64,000 nt of DNA from contig BCJJ01000014.1 in the NCBI GenBank assembly GCA_039545355.1, positions 1,119,914 to 1,183,913 on the forward strand. Direction: 5' to 3'. The position numbers and the translations under genes are program-made. Position 1 is the first letter of the stretch. Each line of letters begins with the position of its first letter. This document shows positions 10,317 to 21,754 of the stretch, piece by piece. The DNA comes from Trichosporon coremiiforme. Its lineage: Eukaryota > Basidiomycota > Tremellomycetes > Trichosporonales > Trichosporonaceae. The notes beneath the pieces are model-generated. The model made no database searches, had not been told where the DNA came from, and saw only the letters and a program-made list of their open reading frames with translations.

Positions 10317-11055
10317 TATATGTTAGCCGCGCACTACCAGCGCATCCCACGAGTCAGTAAGACCTTCGCTCTGGTAGTAGCATGGGTTGGGGGACGATGC
10401 CTAAATTCGAGATCTGGGTGCAAGTCAGTTACGATAAGGAGTCAAATTGGCCGAGCTCGGCGAGTAGACTCGCGGCCTCTGCCTCATTTTTGAGTCCCTA
10501 CCATCGCTGCTATGCTTAGACAATTCTACGATAACCCAGCTGGAACCTCGCTGGAACCTCGCCAACATCGTAGCTGGGATCTCGGCCTACATCAATAGGG
10601 GTTGACACTCAGTTGTGACCTTGTTGCATTGAGACTCACCCTCGATTTGTCACCCAGCCCATCGCCGCACGTTGCAGTCTCTCATCTGTCGCGTAGACAT
10701 TCGATAGCTGACTCCAGGTCGGTCGCTGACCTTGCATGTTGTGTGCATGTCCCTCCGATGGGACTTATTCACTGGCCGTCGGCTAACATCACCGTCACAA
10801 GGCTGAAGCCGGCCAACACCACGTTCAACGCTCGCGTCGGCTTGAGCTTCATGAACGTGATGTTAGTTGACGACCAGTGATGCGGTATTCTGTTTTACGC
10901 TGCGTTCGCAAGGTCGCTTATACGCACCGTCAGCTCCTATGTAAGCTGTTGCTCGACGTCTTAGCTGACATCAAGGGCCTGCCAATGACGCCACCAGGAA
11001 CCTCTGTACTTCATTCATGTCATCGCTACTCGCTACTGCTGACTACTCGTCGCGC
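10317..11055. other. Intergenic, with one further intron-like module
   Basis: About 740 bp. A 35-nt GTAAGCT...TTAGCTGACATCAAG module at about 10939..10974 looks exactly like those of the upstream array, and an isolated AGCTGACTCCAG occurs near 10706..10717. A 92-codon plus frame at 10602..10880 has no recognisable similarity. CTGGAACCTCG is directly repeated near 10540..10561. No gene can be supported. Confidence 0.4.
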
Positions 11056-11694
11056 TTAGGGGAACGAGACCTGGCCCTTGAAGTCGGCCGAGAGGGAGTT
11101 GCCAGAGTCCTTCTTGGTCTGGAACTGGCCCTCGCCAGCGGTGCCCTGGAGCTGGCCGGAGCCAGACTGGGGGAACCATACCCACTCGGACTTGAACTGG
11201 CCGTCCTTGGCCTCACCGCGCTCACGGATCATGATGGCGCCCTCCTTGCCCTTGATCGTGCCCTCGAAGAGGATCTGGCCGTCTTGATTGTCAGTGGGTG
11301 GTCTCACATGTCGTCATCGTCCGTCAACCCTTTCGGCCATAGCTATGGGGGGCTGAGAGGCGAGAGGCAAGTAAACTACTCACCGTAGGCAAAGTGGTCG
11401 GTGCCGTCACGCTTCGGCTCGCCGCTGTCGTTCTTGTCGGGGATGTAGGTGATGACGTATGAGCCGCATCCCTTGCCCTTCATGTCGTCCGAGTTGAACT
11501 CGTAGTCGGCGCCAGCGGTGTCGTGGTTGACAGCGTGGGCGTGCTGCGAGGGGGTAACCTTCCAGGGCTTGGAGGTGAACTTGATAGCGACTGAAGTGTC
11601 AGCCCAGCTCTACTCGTGGCTAGGGCGGCGCCTTAGTCGTGTCCAAGACCGAGGCCGGGGACGGATGTGGGGGCCACTCACTGTTCTGGGACAT
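11056..11694 (-). CDS. Small DUF3224-like beta-barrel protein
   Basis: Three exons on the minus strand (11682..11694, 11384..11590, 11056..11282), 148 residues. The C-terminal half has the layout of DUF3224 proteins: a 'G-I-KG--GAI-IRE-GEAKDGQ' strand block followed by W-FPQSGSGQLQGTAGEG. That family is common in bacteria and in some fungi and has no settled function. No signal peptide or membrane segment. A TATAAA-like element lies about 60 bp upstream (11757..11762, minus). The last acceptor is AAG rather than CAG, chosen because it restores FAY-DGQILFEG. Family assignment is by pattern only. Confidence 0.7.
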
Positions 11695-13286
11695 TTCGGC
11701 TGAGCTTTCTTGGGTGGAAGTAAGGTGGAGAGGGCGGTCATGAGACCCAGGCGTGCATTTATATGGGAGCCTGCGAGCTCGCTGCCATCTCGTCATCGCA
11801 AAGCTCCAGCAGAGCTCCAGCAAAGCTCCAGCAAAGCTCCAGCAAAGCTCCGTCAGGCTCCTGCCAGCCGCTTGCCCGAGGCTATGACATCGTTGATCGT
11901 GCTGCACGTATCGCAGGAACCCGGCCCGGGTTTCCGCGAGGCTCGATGAGGCTCGGTCAGCTTCTGTGAGCCTGGCTGGGTGAGAGAGGTGCACATGGCG
12001 TGAGAGGGACGGAGCTCGGTGATGGGAACTGGTGATTGAGAATGGAAAGGCACCTACCCAGTCCATCGTGTTCCATGTCCTACGAGCGGCCACAGTCGGT
12101 CCAGGTCCACCTCGTTCCTGGCCTTCAATGTGCCACAACCGAAGAACATGCGTTTGGCTGCCTGCGAGGGCTGGCTCAGCTCGGTCTTGACTTCGGTCAA
12201 CATCAACACGTGAATGGACACCTCACGGCAGTCCGTTTCATGCTGCAAGCGATGCTGGCTGTGCAAGGCTCCCCCAGACCACACACATAGCCTGGCGGGG
12301 CTCGGTCATCTTTCACGGGCACCCCCCGTCCATCCGTTGCGCTTGCGATGAAGTGACGTATAGTGAGCAACACAGCGCTGCATATAACCCTACGCGCTTG
12401 CTTTCACTGGTTCGCGCTCGCTAAACCCTGCTCGAAGTCTATCGTTGCGCCGTAAGTGCCGAAGCGGTCCGCGATCAACCCGAATCGAGGCAATGTCCGA
12501 TTCAGTATTCGATCGGCGTTCTTCCATGGGCACTTCTCACTTCCACCGCTATGACAGCCTGCTCCTCCCTACTTACACCTGCTTCACGCGCAGCTCACGC
12601 TACGAGCTCACGTGCTTCGTGGCCAGAGAGTGTTGAGATCGAGATGGAAGACACTGACCTCCGAGGAGAGCTCCATGCGGAGCTGTTCCGAACCCACCAC
12701 CGGCCACAGCCTACGTGGGCCATCTCTTGCTCCGTCCGTCTCGAAGAGGTATGGCTACCTGAAACGGAACGTAGACACCCCACTTCCCACCCCAACGACA
12801 TCGACGTCACTGCAACCATTCCCTCGTTCCTGGCTCTATCTTTGACAGCATGTCTCGGCGCTGTGGGGAGCTGAACGCTTGTTGATCACTCATAGCAGAT
12901 GTACCGAAACGTCCGCGACATCGGTTGGAGTAAGACGCCGAAGCTCAACCTCGGACCTGGTCGGCAATCTATAGAACTGAACGTCACTTGTAGCCTCATC
13001 TCGAGTGCTCTAACAATGGACTTCCTGTTGCAGACAGCTTGAGGATGCACAACTTGGTGCGATTTCTGATGAGCCATTTCTGATGAGCCAAGGGTCGCTC
13101 CGTGCCGAGGTTGACCAGTGTCGGGGATGACCGACGTCACCCCCGCATTCCTCATGACCTCACCCCTCAGTCATTCGCGCCAGCCCACCTACTCCTTCAT
13201 CGTCTCTCCTGCTTCGATCACCTCTATCTTCGTCTGCCGTTTTCAGCACTCCTCAAAAGCATACTCACCCCTCGACGCCCGCCCCG
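11695..13286. other. Intergenic, DUF3224 promoter side to carboxypeptidase
   Basis: About 1.6 kb, the shared upstream region of two divergent genes. It contains the 11-bp repeat listed separately and a direct duplication of ATTTCTGATGAGCC near 13062..13090. Frames 12036..12290 and 12551..12874 are short, overlap others and show no similarity. No gene supported. Confidence 0.45.
11799..11851. repeat. 11-bp tandem repeat (AAGCTCCAGCA)
   Basis: Four to five head-to-tail copies of AAGCTCCAGCA, nearly perfect (one A-to-G change), about 100 bp upstream of the DUF3224-like start codon and next to its TATA-like element. Confidence 0.85.
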
Positions 13287-15250
13287 ATGTCATCTCTACC
13301 CCTGTTCAACCCCTCCGATCAAGGCGACACCATGTCGGAGAAACAACAGCAGCAGCCTCAGGAAGAAGCGCAGGACAAAACGCTGCGCCAGCCGTATGCC
13401 CTCGGCGTGCGGCCAGGACAGCGCGAACGCCGTTCCCGCTGGGTGCTCGTCGGCTTCGTGGTCCTCGCAATTCTCGCTACGATCCATCTCTCTTCGCCCA
13501 ACGGACTCACCGGCTGCCTGCACGCGCCGTTCCGCTCCCACTCCAAGTCCTCCCACTCCTCCCACGGTCACAGTCATCACCACAAGCACCACGGCCACGG
13601 ACTCAAGGCTAAAAACATTGGCGGCAAGAGTCCTTCTTGCCCCGCGCAACCCGATCCGATCCAGCCTGAGACGAAGGTCGACTGGACCGAGGAAAGGAAG
13701 AAACACAGCGCCGAGCTGCACGCCCAGGCCGTGCAGCACGCGACACAGAGTTATGACGATAACGGCGAGCCAGGGGAGGATGAGCGGTGGGAGCCGTTCC
13801 ACACTTTCTTGGAGTGGTGGAGGGGCGCGTTCCCTACGGCTGTGGAGAGGGCCAACATCGAGATGATCAACAGTGAGTTGACAGGGCTGAGCAGCCGACA
13901 GGCTGCGATGGCTGCATGGGCCGGAGGGCTATGGGGCCTGACCTCACTGCGCTCGCTATTGCTCGCTAACGCCCAGCCCTCGGCATCCTGGCCACGTTCG
14001 AAGGCAGCGAGCCCGACCTCAAGCCCCTGGTGCTCATGTCGCACTACGACGTGACGCCCGCGCCGGAGAACACATGGGACCGCTGGACCTACCCTCCCTT
14101 CAGCGGGCACAACGACGGGACCTACATCTGGGGCCGAGGTAGTGCGGACGACAAGTCCCTCTTCGTCGCCGAGTGGGAGGCAGTGACCTACCTCCTCGAG
14201 TCGGGGTGGACGCCCCGCCGGACGCTCATCCTCTCGCACGGCTTTGACGAGGAGGAGGTCCATGCCCGCAGGGGACAGGGCCACATCGCGCCTTTCCTTG
14301 AGGAGCGATACGGCAAGGACTCCCTCCTGATGGTGGTAGACGAGGGAAGTGGGCTGCAGGAGGACTTCTTCGGCGCCCCCTTCGCACTCCCCGCCATGGG
14401 CGAGAAGGGATACCTCGACGTGCGCATCAGTGTCGGCACCGACGGCGGACACAGCTCCATGCCGCCCAAACACACGGGTATCGGCATTCTGTCCGAGATC
14501 GTCGTCGCGCTCGAGAAGGCGCCCTTCCCCGTGAAGCTCACCGAGCGCTCGCCCTTCCTGACCACCCTCGCCTGTGGAGCCGCGTACGCGCCCAAGTTCC
14601 CGAAGGAATGGAAGAAACTCCTGAAGAAGGGGCCGAAGGGATGGGAGAAGCTCAGCAAGGGTCTCGCGGCCAAGGACAAGATGCACGCGGCGCTGCTGCA
14701 CACGACGCAAGCGGTTGATGTCTTCCACGGCGGGGCCAAGGTCAACTCGCTCCCCGAGCTCGCGGAGGTGGAGATCAACTACCGCATCGACTTTGACGAA
14801 AGCGTCGAGAGCACGCAGAAGCATATCGAGAAGATTGCCCGCAAGATTGCCAAGGAGCACGACCTCAAGCTTGACGCGTGGCCGCAGAACGCTACCACTG
14901 CCAGCGGTAAGGTTACGCTCAGCATGATTGGGAAGGCGCTCGAGCCTGCGCCCAACACGCCGGCGCACGGCGGGGCTTGGGAAACGTTTGCCGGTACTGT
15001 GCGTGCTGTCTTCCAGCCGCCCAAGGGTAAGGAGCTCATCGTCGCCCCCTTTGCCACGACGGGCAACACGGATTGCAAGATGTACTACAACCTCACGAAG
15101 AATGTGTATCGCTTCATGGGCCTTAGGATGGACGACATCTACGGCATCCACACCATCGACGAGCACTCCAGCCTCAAGGGACACCGCGACATCGTCGACT
15201 TCATGCACGCGCTGATCCAGAATGCGGACGCTTATGATGGCAAGGAGTAA
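13287..15250 (+). CDS. CPS1: M20 carboxypeptidase S (Gly-Xaa carboxypeptidase), membrane-anchored
   Basis: Vacuolar zinc metallopeptidase that releases amino acids from small peptides. Exons 13287..13872 and 13977..15250, about 620 residues. A single N-terminal membrane anchor (WVLVGFVVLAILATIHL) follows a Gln-rich cytosolic tail. Metal ligands and catalytic residues of M20 are visible: LMSHYDVTP, GRGSADDKS, the EEE of SHGFDEEE, the DEGSG block and the final GIHTIDEHSS. A luminal His/Ser/Lys-rich linker just after the anchor is unusual. Start choice: 13287 is the first in-frame ATG; 13332 has the better context (CACCATG) and may be the true start. Convergent with Pfa4, 86 bp between stops. 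Confidence 0.92.
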
Positions 15251-15336
15251 GGGGGTTAGGCTATTAGTACATCTGCGCTCTTGTATCTATCTAGAATGTG
15301 AATAGGAAATGAAAGATATGGACAGTTCGACACTCG

Positions 15337-17218
15337 CTATGCCTCGCCGTAGTCCGCCTCCGGGACATAGGTCCTGTACCGTCCCGGCTGCTCCCATGCC
15401 GGCCGCTCCCACACTGGCACCTCGTTGCTCCAGCCCTGCCGCCCGGGACGCACCTCCCATCCCTCGCTGCCTCGCCTAACACGCATGCTGCTCGCGTATG
15501 CCAACGGACGATCGTCCTCCTCATCCCAGTCCGAGTGGTACGGCTCGGGGCTGGACGAAGAGCTCGTGTCCTCGTCGTCGACGGCGAACCCGTTCTCGTC
15601 CAGCCGCGTGTCCCATGCCGGCACATAGCAGCTGTCGCGCGCGCGCTTCGCCATGCTGCTCGGCTTGAGGGAAGGATTCAGCCCGTCCCCATACACAAAT
15701 GGACGGTCTGGCATGGGCGCAGGTTGCTGGTAGTACTGCGGGTCGCGCGGGGGCCACGAGTACTGCGCCGAGGGCTCTGGATAGTCAGCTTGAGAACCTG
15801 GCGTCAATCGGTGCCATGGGGGGAGAAGGGGCAAAACTCACCTCTCACACCATCTCTTCTGCATTGTTCAGATGCGAACGTAGACGCGCCTGCGCCTGGC
15901 TGTGTCCTGATGACAGACCGACGTCCTTGCCGTCAGGCGGCGCAGCCTGGTCCGGCGCGACGGCGTACGCCCACTCCTGCGCAGACTCACCACCGGCATC
16001 GGGATTGACAGCGTAAGACAGCCCGTCGCCCTCCATCTCCTGCGGCCAGAGCCACAGAAGCGGGTTGCTGCCGAGCACCGACTTAATGTTGGCGATGCGC
16101 CCCAGGTTCTGACGTCAGCTCGCAGAGGACTAGTTAGCTACACACGTAAGGGTATGTGATCTCCTCGATCTTTCCGCGGCGGACAAGCGTCGCCACCTTG
16201 TCCTTCTCCCATCGCTCGACTGTCGTCGTGTTGCTCGAGATCAGGTACAGGTGGTACCAGCTGAATAGGCCGACGCAGATCCATACCGGAATACACGCCG
16301 TGAAGTTGAACACGAGGAAGATGATGTCCGAGGCAGTGGGCTCGTTCTGAATGTCAGCTAAAGCGAATTGCTGGGTGAGCTGCGGTACGCACAGAGACAT
16401 TGTCAATGATAGCCTTGACCTTGGCGACCATCATGACTAGGTGATACGTCGTCGCAAAGTCAACCCACCACAGGAAGCGGATGAAGTGGCCGTGGTTGTA
16501 GTAACCGACGCAGTTTGCGATCCATGGACAGTGGTCTGGGATTAGTTACCCACCAACGTGCCGGCAACAGAGCGAAGGATGCGCGCGAGTACATACGGTC
16601 AAGCTGTTGTTAGCTGCAATCCAACACGCCGAAGCTCACCTTCAGAACACAAGTCTTGCACTGACGGCAGTGGTGCGCGCGCGGCGGCTTGTAGTGGCCG
16701 CACATCTTGCAGAACCTCGGTGCCGAGTTACCGCGCTTGACCTCAATGTACTCGGAGCCCTGCATGTTGGGTCGCTACGTGTAAGCTCAGTGTGAACGCC
16801 TGGCTAGCTGGAGTGATATCGGTAACCTTCAAAGAGAAGCGTCACTACAGCGTGCAGGACGGCTAGCGTCGGTCCATTTACATAGGAAGGAGTGAAGGGT
16901 TGCGGCAAAAGATGACTCACGTATCCGAGGGGCACGCTCCCCGGCGGCGTTCTAACGCAGAGATAGTAGTTCCAGAACACCATGCCTACGAGCAGACTGT
17001 CATGTCAGCTAGTCACCCCGTATGCCTTAGCTCACTTGAAGGGAATGAGGAGCTTGAGCAGCTCAACGGAGACCACGCTCCCGTACCATGGCCAGATGAT
17101 AAAGATCTGGGACGAGTACGAGATGAACGCAATCAGGCAGACCGTGCCGGTGGCCCTGGGGTCAGCTGAGCAGAGGATACGAAGCTCACCAAGCGGTCTT
17201 GGACCAGTCCATGGTCAT
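15337..17218 (-). CDS. PFA4: DHHC palmitoyltransferase, Pfa4-like
   Basis: Endoplasmic-reticulum protein S-acyltransferase; in yeast Pfa4 palmitoylates chitin synthase Chs3. At least nine exons, first exon 17190..17218 ([10 protein letters not shown]), last stop at 15337. Two N-terminal helices ([25 protein letters not shown] region), the cysteine-rich domain [23 protein letters not shown], catalytic DHHCPW, then two more helices ([19 protein letters not shown]). A 7-nt micro-exon, 16597..16603, encodes the Leu-Asp of K-LD-HHCPW; without it the DHHC motif is lost. The C-terminal tail is long, acidic and Pro/Tyr-rich. Only the main exon junctions were worked out. Confidence 0.88.
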
Positions 17219-17507
17219 GGTGACGGATAGTCTTACGGCGACTCGAGACGGGTGAAGGAAGAAGGGAGGAGACGAGGAAGTGATCGATCGAAAGGACGGG
17301 TGGAGGCACGCGTGAATACGTAGGTGACTGGAACCCAGGGTCGTGTTGCGCGGCGGACTACGCCAGACAGTCCGCAAAACGCTGACCATCCGACGGAAAA
17401 GCGCACCCAGCTTGCCATGCAGGAATCACGGTCGCATCGCATCAACAGCACAGCAGCTAGCTAGAAGCACATATCTATCAGTCGCTCAGCTTTTGCATTA
17501 TGGCCCC

Positions 17508-18794
17508 TCAGTCAGGCTTCCTATCGCCCGGTACCAGGCTTTTCGACGTCTCGCGGACCTGGATGTTTTTCAACGCGACACAGATCTGGCTAACAAGAAA
17601 GAGGCACTATGACGACTTGCTCCGTCTCACCTTTCGCATCGGAGGCGCGGGAATGAATCCAAGCACGCCAAACATGAGAACGTACACGGCCGTCGCTGTC
17701 TGTCAGCGCGAACCTATCCTGCAAGCTCACCTCCACACATGGCCGCTAGCCGGCTCATCTCGAGCTTCTCCTCGAGTCCGAGAGCGGCGCGAATCGCGCT
17801 CCGGATCGGACCGCGCGGGTGCGAGTGCGAAGCGTGGCTGAGCGCGAACGCGAGCGCACTCCATCCGCTCAGGATCGTGACGAAGAGGAGCTGGACGTCA
17901 GTACTCGGCGATCGGTTTTCAGACGGCTTCGCAGATCGGGGTCGTTCCCATCCCCTCATCCCACGTTTCAGAGCGGTATGCGGCGTACTCCTGTGCTTGC
18001 CGCCGGCAGCACCGGCGCTATCACGCAACACGCCTTCAGATAGCTAGCTTTGGATGACGCGGCATAGCACAGCGACGGCTGGGAGTCTGGAGCGCAGGAC
18101 GTAGGACGTAAACAAAACCCCGATCCCCAACTTTTGGTCTAGGCACCGTTAACCGCGCCGCTGGCCGCTCGCCGCGCCGTGACGGAAGGGTGGGACGTGG
18201 GCCGTTAAATGTGCAACTCACAGGAACAATAACACGCAGACGGCGCGACTTCTGCCATTTGGGGTACTGCTCGTCAGCTATGATCTTCCCTAACACAGCT
18301 GCAGGCGTGGGCACTCTAGGCGAGGAATACTCACATTCGGGAGCGCGCACTGGTACCATGGCAGATAGACCACGAGGTAGAGGAAGAGCGAGACCGTGAT
18401 GAGCTGCAGGCCAACGGCGGCCGAGAACGCGGTACTGTCCTGTCAGCATTGTATCATTCGGCGAACGTTGTGCGTCCCAATCCCGGTCCCGGACGGCTCC
18501 GTGCGCCCAGTTCCTCATACCCGGGGGCGCCGGACAGAGTCTGGGAACGGAACGCTCGGCGAGCGCCCAACAGTCCTAAGAGGGAAATACTCACTGGCCC
18601 CATCCGCGGAGTGCGCGAACCTGCGCGGTGGCAGCGGGCAGGTCGAACCACCAGATACCCAGCAGGCCGGCGGCGACGTACTTGCCGTGCTTGACGAGCG
18701 CACCCGCAAAGCCGGCGGGACGGTCGATCTCGGCGAGCGCGCGCTCGCTGCTGCTTCCGCGTCGCTTGGCGGGGAGGGATCCGGCTGTGCTCAT
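17508..18794 (-). CDS. Multipass membrane protein of unknown function
   Basis: Six exons: 18595..18794, 18335..18434, 18222..18266, 17731..17890, 17631..17695 and 17508..17585, joining in frame to 215 residues. At least three hydrophobic segments are clear: AAVGLQLITVSLFLYLVVYL (near residue 75), LLFVTILSGWSALAFALS (near 118) and AVYVLMFGVLGFIPA (near 172); a weaker one precedes them. The N-terminus is Ser/Arg/Lys-rich and lacks a signal peptide. The second acceptor was picked between two adjacent AGs by frame. I do not recognise the family. Same strand as Pfa4 and the aldo-keto reductase. Confidence 0.75.
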
Positions 18795-19004
18795 TGTATC
18801 TGCTGAGAGAGTGGGAGATGTCGAAACGAGGATGAGAGATGGATGCCCGATCGCAAGCGAGACTGAACGCACGCCCTGGATAAGGGTCCTCCACTATGTA
18901 CGCCTCCACCTGCAACCCCGCATCCGGTATCCCGGACCTGACCTCATTCCGAGGTTTCCCCCGTGATCACAATAAGATTCTGCTGTATACATCTTTCTCT
19001 ACGA

Positions 19005-20684
19005 TTACCAAACCTGGTTCTTCTCGTTCTTCTCCTCGGGCTCGTTGAAGATGTTGATCGGCCACCTGTCACGTCAGCATTGTTTTGCACAGCGCCCTCG
19101 CGTTTCCCGAACCCAGCAAGATACACAAATGTCAGGGTGATCAATCGCCCCAATAGAATCCACAGAATCGAGGAGCAGAGCAGCTCCGCGGGCTCGGGGC
19201 TCAGGGGAAACCCTAAACGAGCCGCAGCACGCGGCCGACTCTACGCCGCCTCCTGGCAACCACTGGCGTCGCAAGAGGCCGCCGCAGCAAGCGTCGCAAC
19301 GCCGCATCTCCGTGCACACGGAAGTGGCACTTGAGCAGCTCCGCGTCCACACGTACACGCTTCTCATGTCTGCTGCCAGACAGTGGTACTCCAGTGTCCG
19401 GAAAACCATACTCACTTGGGCTTGTACTCGACGGGAATGTTGCCGCGGGTGTAGTTGCGCTTGCCCCAGGCGCTGATGGCCTCAAAGTCCTTGTCGTCGA
19501 GCTCGACGGCCTCAAAGTTGCTCTTGATGCGGTCGGGGGTGACGGACTTGGGGATCTCGATGAAGTCCTGCTTCAGACCCCATCCAATGAGGACCTGGGC
19601 GGGGGTCTTACCGAGCTTCTCGGCGATCTCCTTGACGGGCTCAGCGTCAATGTCGCGCGGCTTGCCCGTCACATTGTTGCCGAGCGGCGAGTAGGCGGTG
19701 AGGTGGATATTGTTGTCCTTCAAGTACGAGAAGAGCTCGGGCTGGATGAGCGTCGGGTGCGCCTCGACCTGGTTCACGGCGGGGACGACGCCGGTCGCGT
19801 CGATGATCTTCTCGAGGTGCTCGATGGTGAAGTTCGAGACACCGATGGCGCGGACCTTCTTCGTCTCCCTGTAGATACGAACGACCTCCTTCCAGGTGTC
19901 GATGATCGAGGGACCGCCAATGTCGAGGAGAGCCTCACCGTCCTTCGAGGGAGAGAGCTCCTTACCCGGCTGGAAGGGGACGGGCCAGTGGATAAGGTAC
20001 AGGTCGAGGTAGTCGGTGCCGAGCTGCTTCAGCGTCGTGTCGAGGTCAGCCTCGACGTGCTCGGGGCGGTGCGAGTTGTTCCAGAGCTTCGAGGTGATGA
20101 AGATGTCCTTGCGATCGACGCCCGAGTCCTTGATGCCCGCAGCGACCTCTTCCTGGTTGCCTGGGGAGTCAGTCAGCCGTCCAACATCAGTTCTCCTTGT
20201 CTTCCGCGTCTTCCATCACCTTCTTCAACCTCGTCCCGACGTTTCTCGACCTTCTAACGCGCGTAAAACTCGAGCGGGCCTCACCATAGATTAGGGCCGC
20301 ATCAATATGACGGTAACCGACCTTGAGGGCCTCTGCGACGGCCTTCTCGACCTCTCCAGGCTTGGCCTGCCAGGTGCCGAATCCGATCTGGGGGATCTTG
20401 ACGCCGTTGTTACTGGGTGGCGGTTAACTCAGTGGAAACTATGGAAATTGTGGCGAACGCGTGGCCACTGGGCCATGCATGTCTCTGCGCCCCTGGGGAA
20501 GCGCAGGAGTGTGCTGGCTAGCGCCGGACCACAGGTCGGAACCGCTGGAGGGGGATGCACGCGGCACACGCAGCTCTCAAAGCTGGCGACCTGTTGCCCA
20601 CCTCCACCTCGCTTTAACCATGGCTCGCGCAAGACACCCAGCCATTCCGTACACTCACAGAGTAAGCTCGCGCTTGTTCGACAT
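19005..20684 (-). CDS. Aldo-keto reductase
   Basis: NADPH-dependent carbonyl reductase of the AKR superfamily. Exons 20659..20684, 20285..20412, 19416..20160 and 19005..19065, 319 residues. The catalytic tetrad is present: Asp and Tyr in [10 protein letters not shown], Lys in ITSKLW, His in LIHWPV. The coenzyme-phosphate end [13 protein letters not shown] is intact. The last intron (19066..19409) is long for this genome at 344 nt. A perfect 12-bp palindromic TATA-type element (CCTATATATAGG) sits about 50 bp upstream of the start. Substrate unknown; fungal relatives act on xylose, glycerol or aldehydes. Confidence 0.93.
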
Positions 20685-21754
20685 GGTTGCGTGTGTTGTT
20701 GTGTATGCGGGAGAGTGCGATGGCAGCTGTGGGAACCTATATATAGGTGCGACGGCGGTTTGGGGTTACACTGTTGACGTGGGATGATCAGGAGTGGAGG
20801 TGCTATGACGTGATGACTCGAGGGCCATTGGCCTCCTCCGCCAGCACACCAGCACACCAGACTGACATCCCATCGCGCACTCGCCGCACTCTCACCATCG
20901 CCGCAGCATTGCATGCTTATCGCCGCGATTCACTACGCCACGCTCGTCACTGTGCGACACTGCTGCTCATGACACGACATGACGCACCGCAGCAATGCAG
21001 ATGTCTCAGCTTCCAAGAAAACGGCGTCATGAAATTTCACCTGGTGCCGCGGCGAATCACTGCCGCCGGCAAGCAAGAGCCCTTAGGCATGCGGCACGCC
21101 GGCACGGCGTTTGACGCCTCGTGAACGCCTCTCCGCCTCCACAGAGTATGCTCGGAACTCCAGACGCTGAGATGCCAAGTGCAGCTCCATCATTATGTCT
21201 CAGTCAAAGATCAACGCTTTATGCTTTTGGAAATCATGACTGCTCTTGGCTCCCCGGCAAGCGATCGCTCCACCCTCATAGAGGCGGATCGCATTCGGGC
21301 GTGTCACGCCCCGACGCTGCGCGGGGCCGCCGGTCCGGTTGCCGGGAGGGGGCTCACGGAGTGCGAGGAAGGCGCATCAGAGCAATGTCTCGTCGTGAAC
21401 TTCTGTGACTCCGCATCTGCATCTAAAAGCTCATGGGTCAATCTCGTTCTACACGTGACAAACGCATCCCGTCCTATCCGCGGTATCCCCGTATATCTGC
21501 GTCGACTCGCCTTTGCACCAGGTACGAGGGTGCGCCACATCTTTCGTACCTTGCATGCCAAGGCGCCCGGACGCTTCTCCGAACGAGTCATGCGTTCGAC
21601 TCGTCAACACGTCTCTCGAAGAAACTCCGGCAGGCTCACGGTTAGATAAGTGTTTCCGCATTCCGTGCGGAAAAGCCGACGTCCACGTCCAATTGCACCA
21701 CTGAAATCTAATCATCAACTTACTCTTCGATTCACACTCAAACCTCCAACGACA
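20685..21754. promoter_or_regulatory. Divergent promoter region, aldo-keto reductase / FAD oxidase
   Basis: About 1.07 kb between divergent starts. CCTATATATAGG at 20736..20747 is well placed as the TATA box of the aldo-keto reductase. Open frames here (for example 20747..21124) show no similarity. No gene supported. Confidence 0.55.

Noticed and set aside
13751..15208. 485-codon minus-strand frame opposite the carboxypeptidase
   Set aside because: Antisense shadow of the M20 peptidase; no motifs of its own.
20747..21408. Plus-strand frames between the aldo-keto reductase and the FAD oxidase
   Set aside because: Overlapping frames of about 95-150 codons with no similarity, odd composition and no splice-linked continuation.
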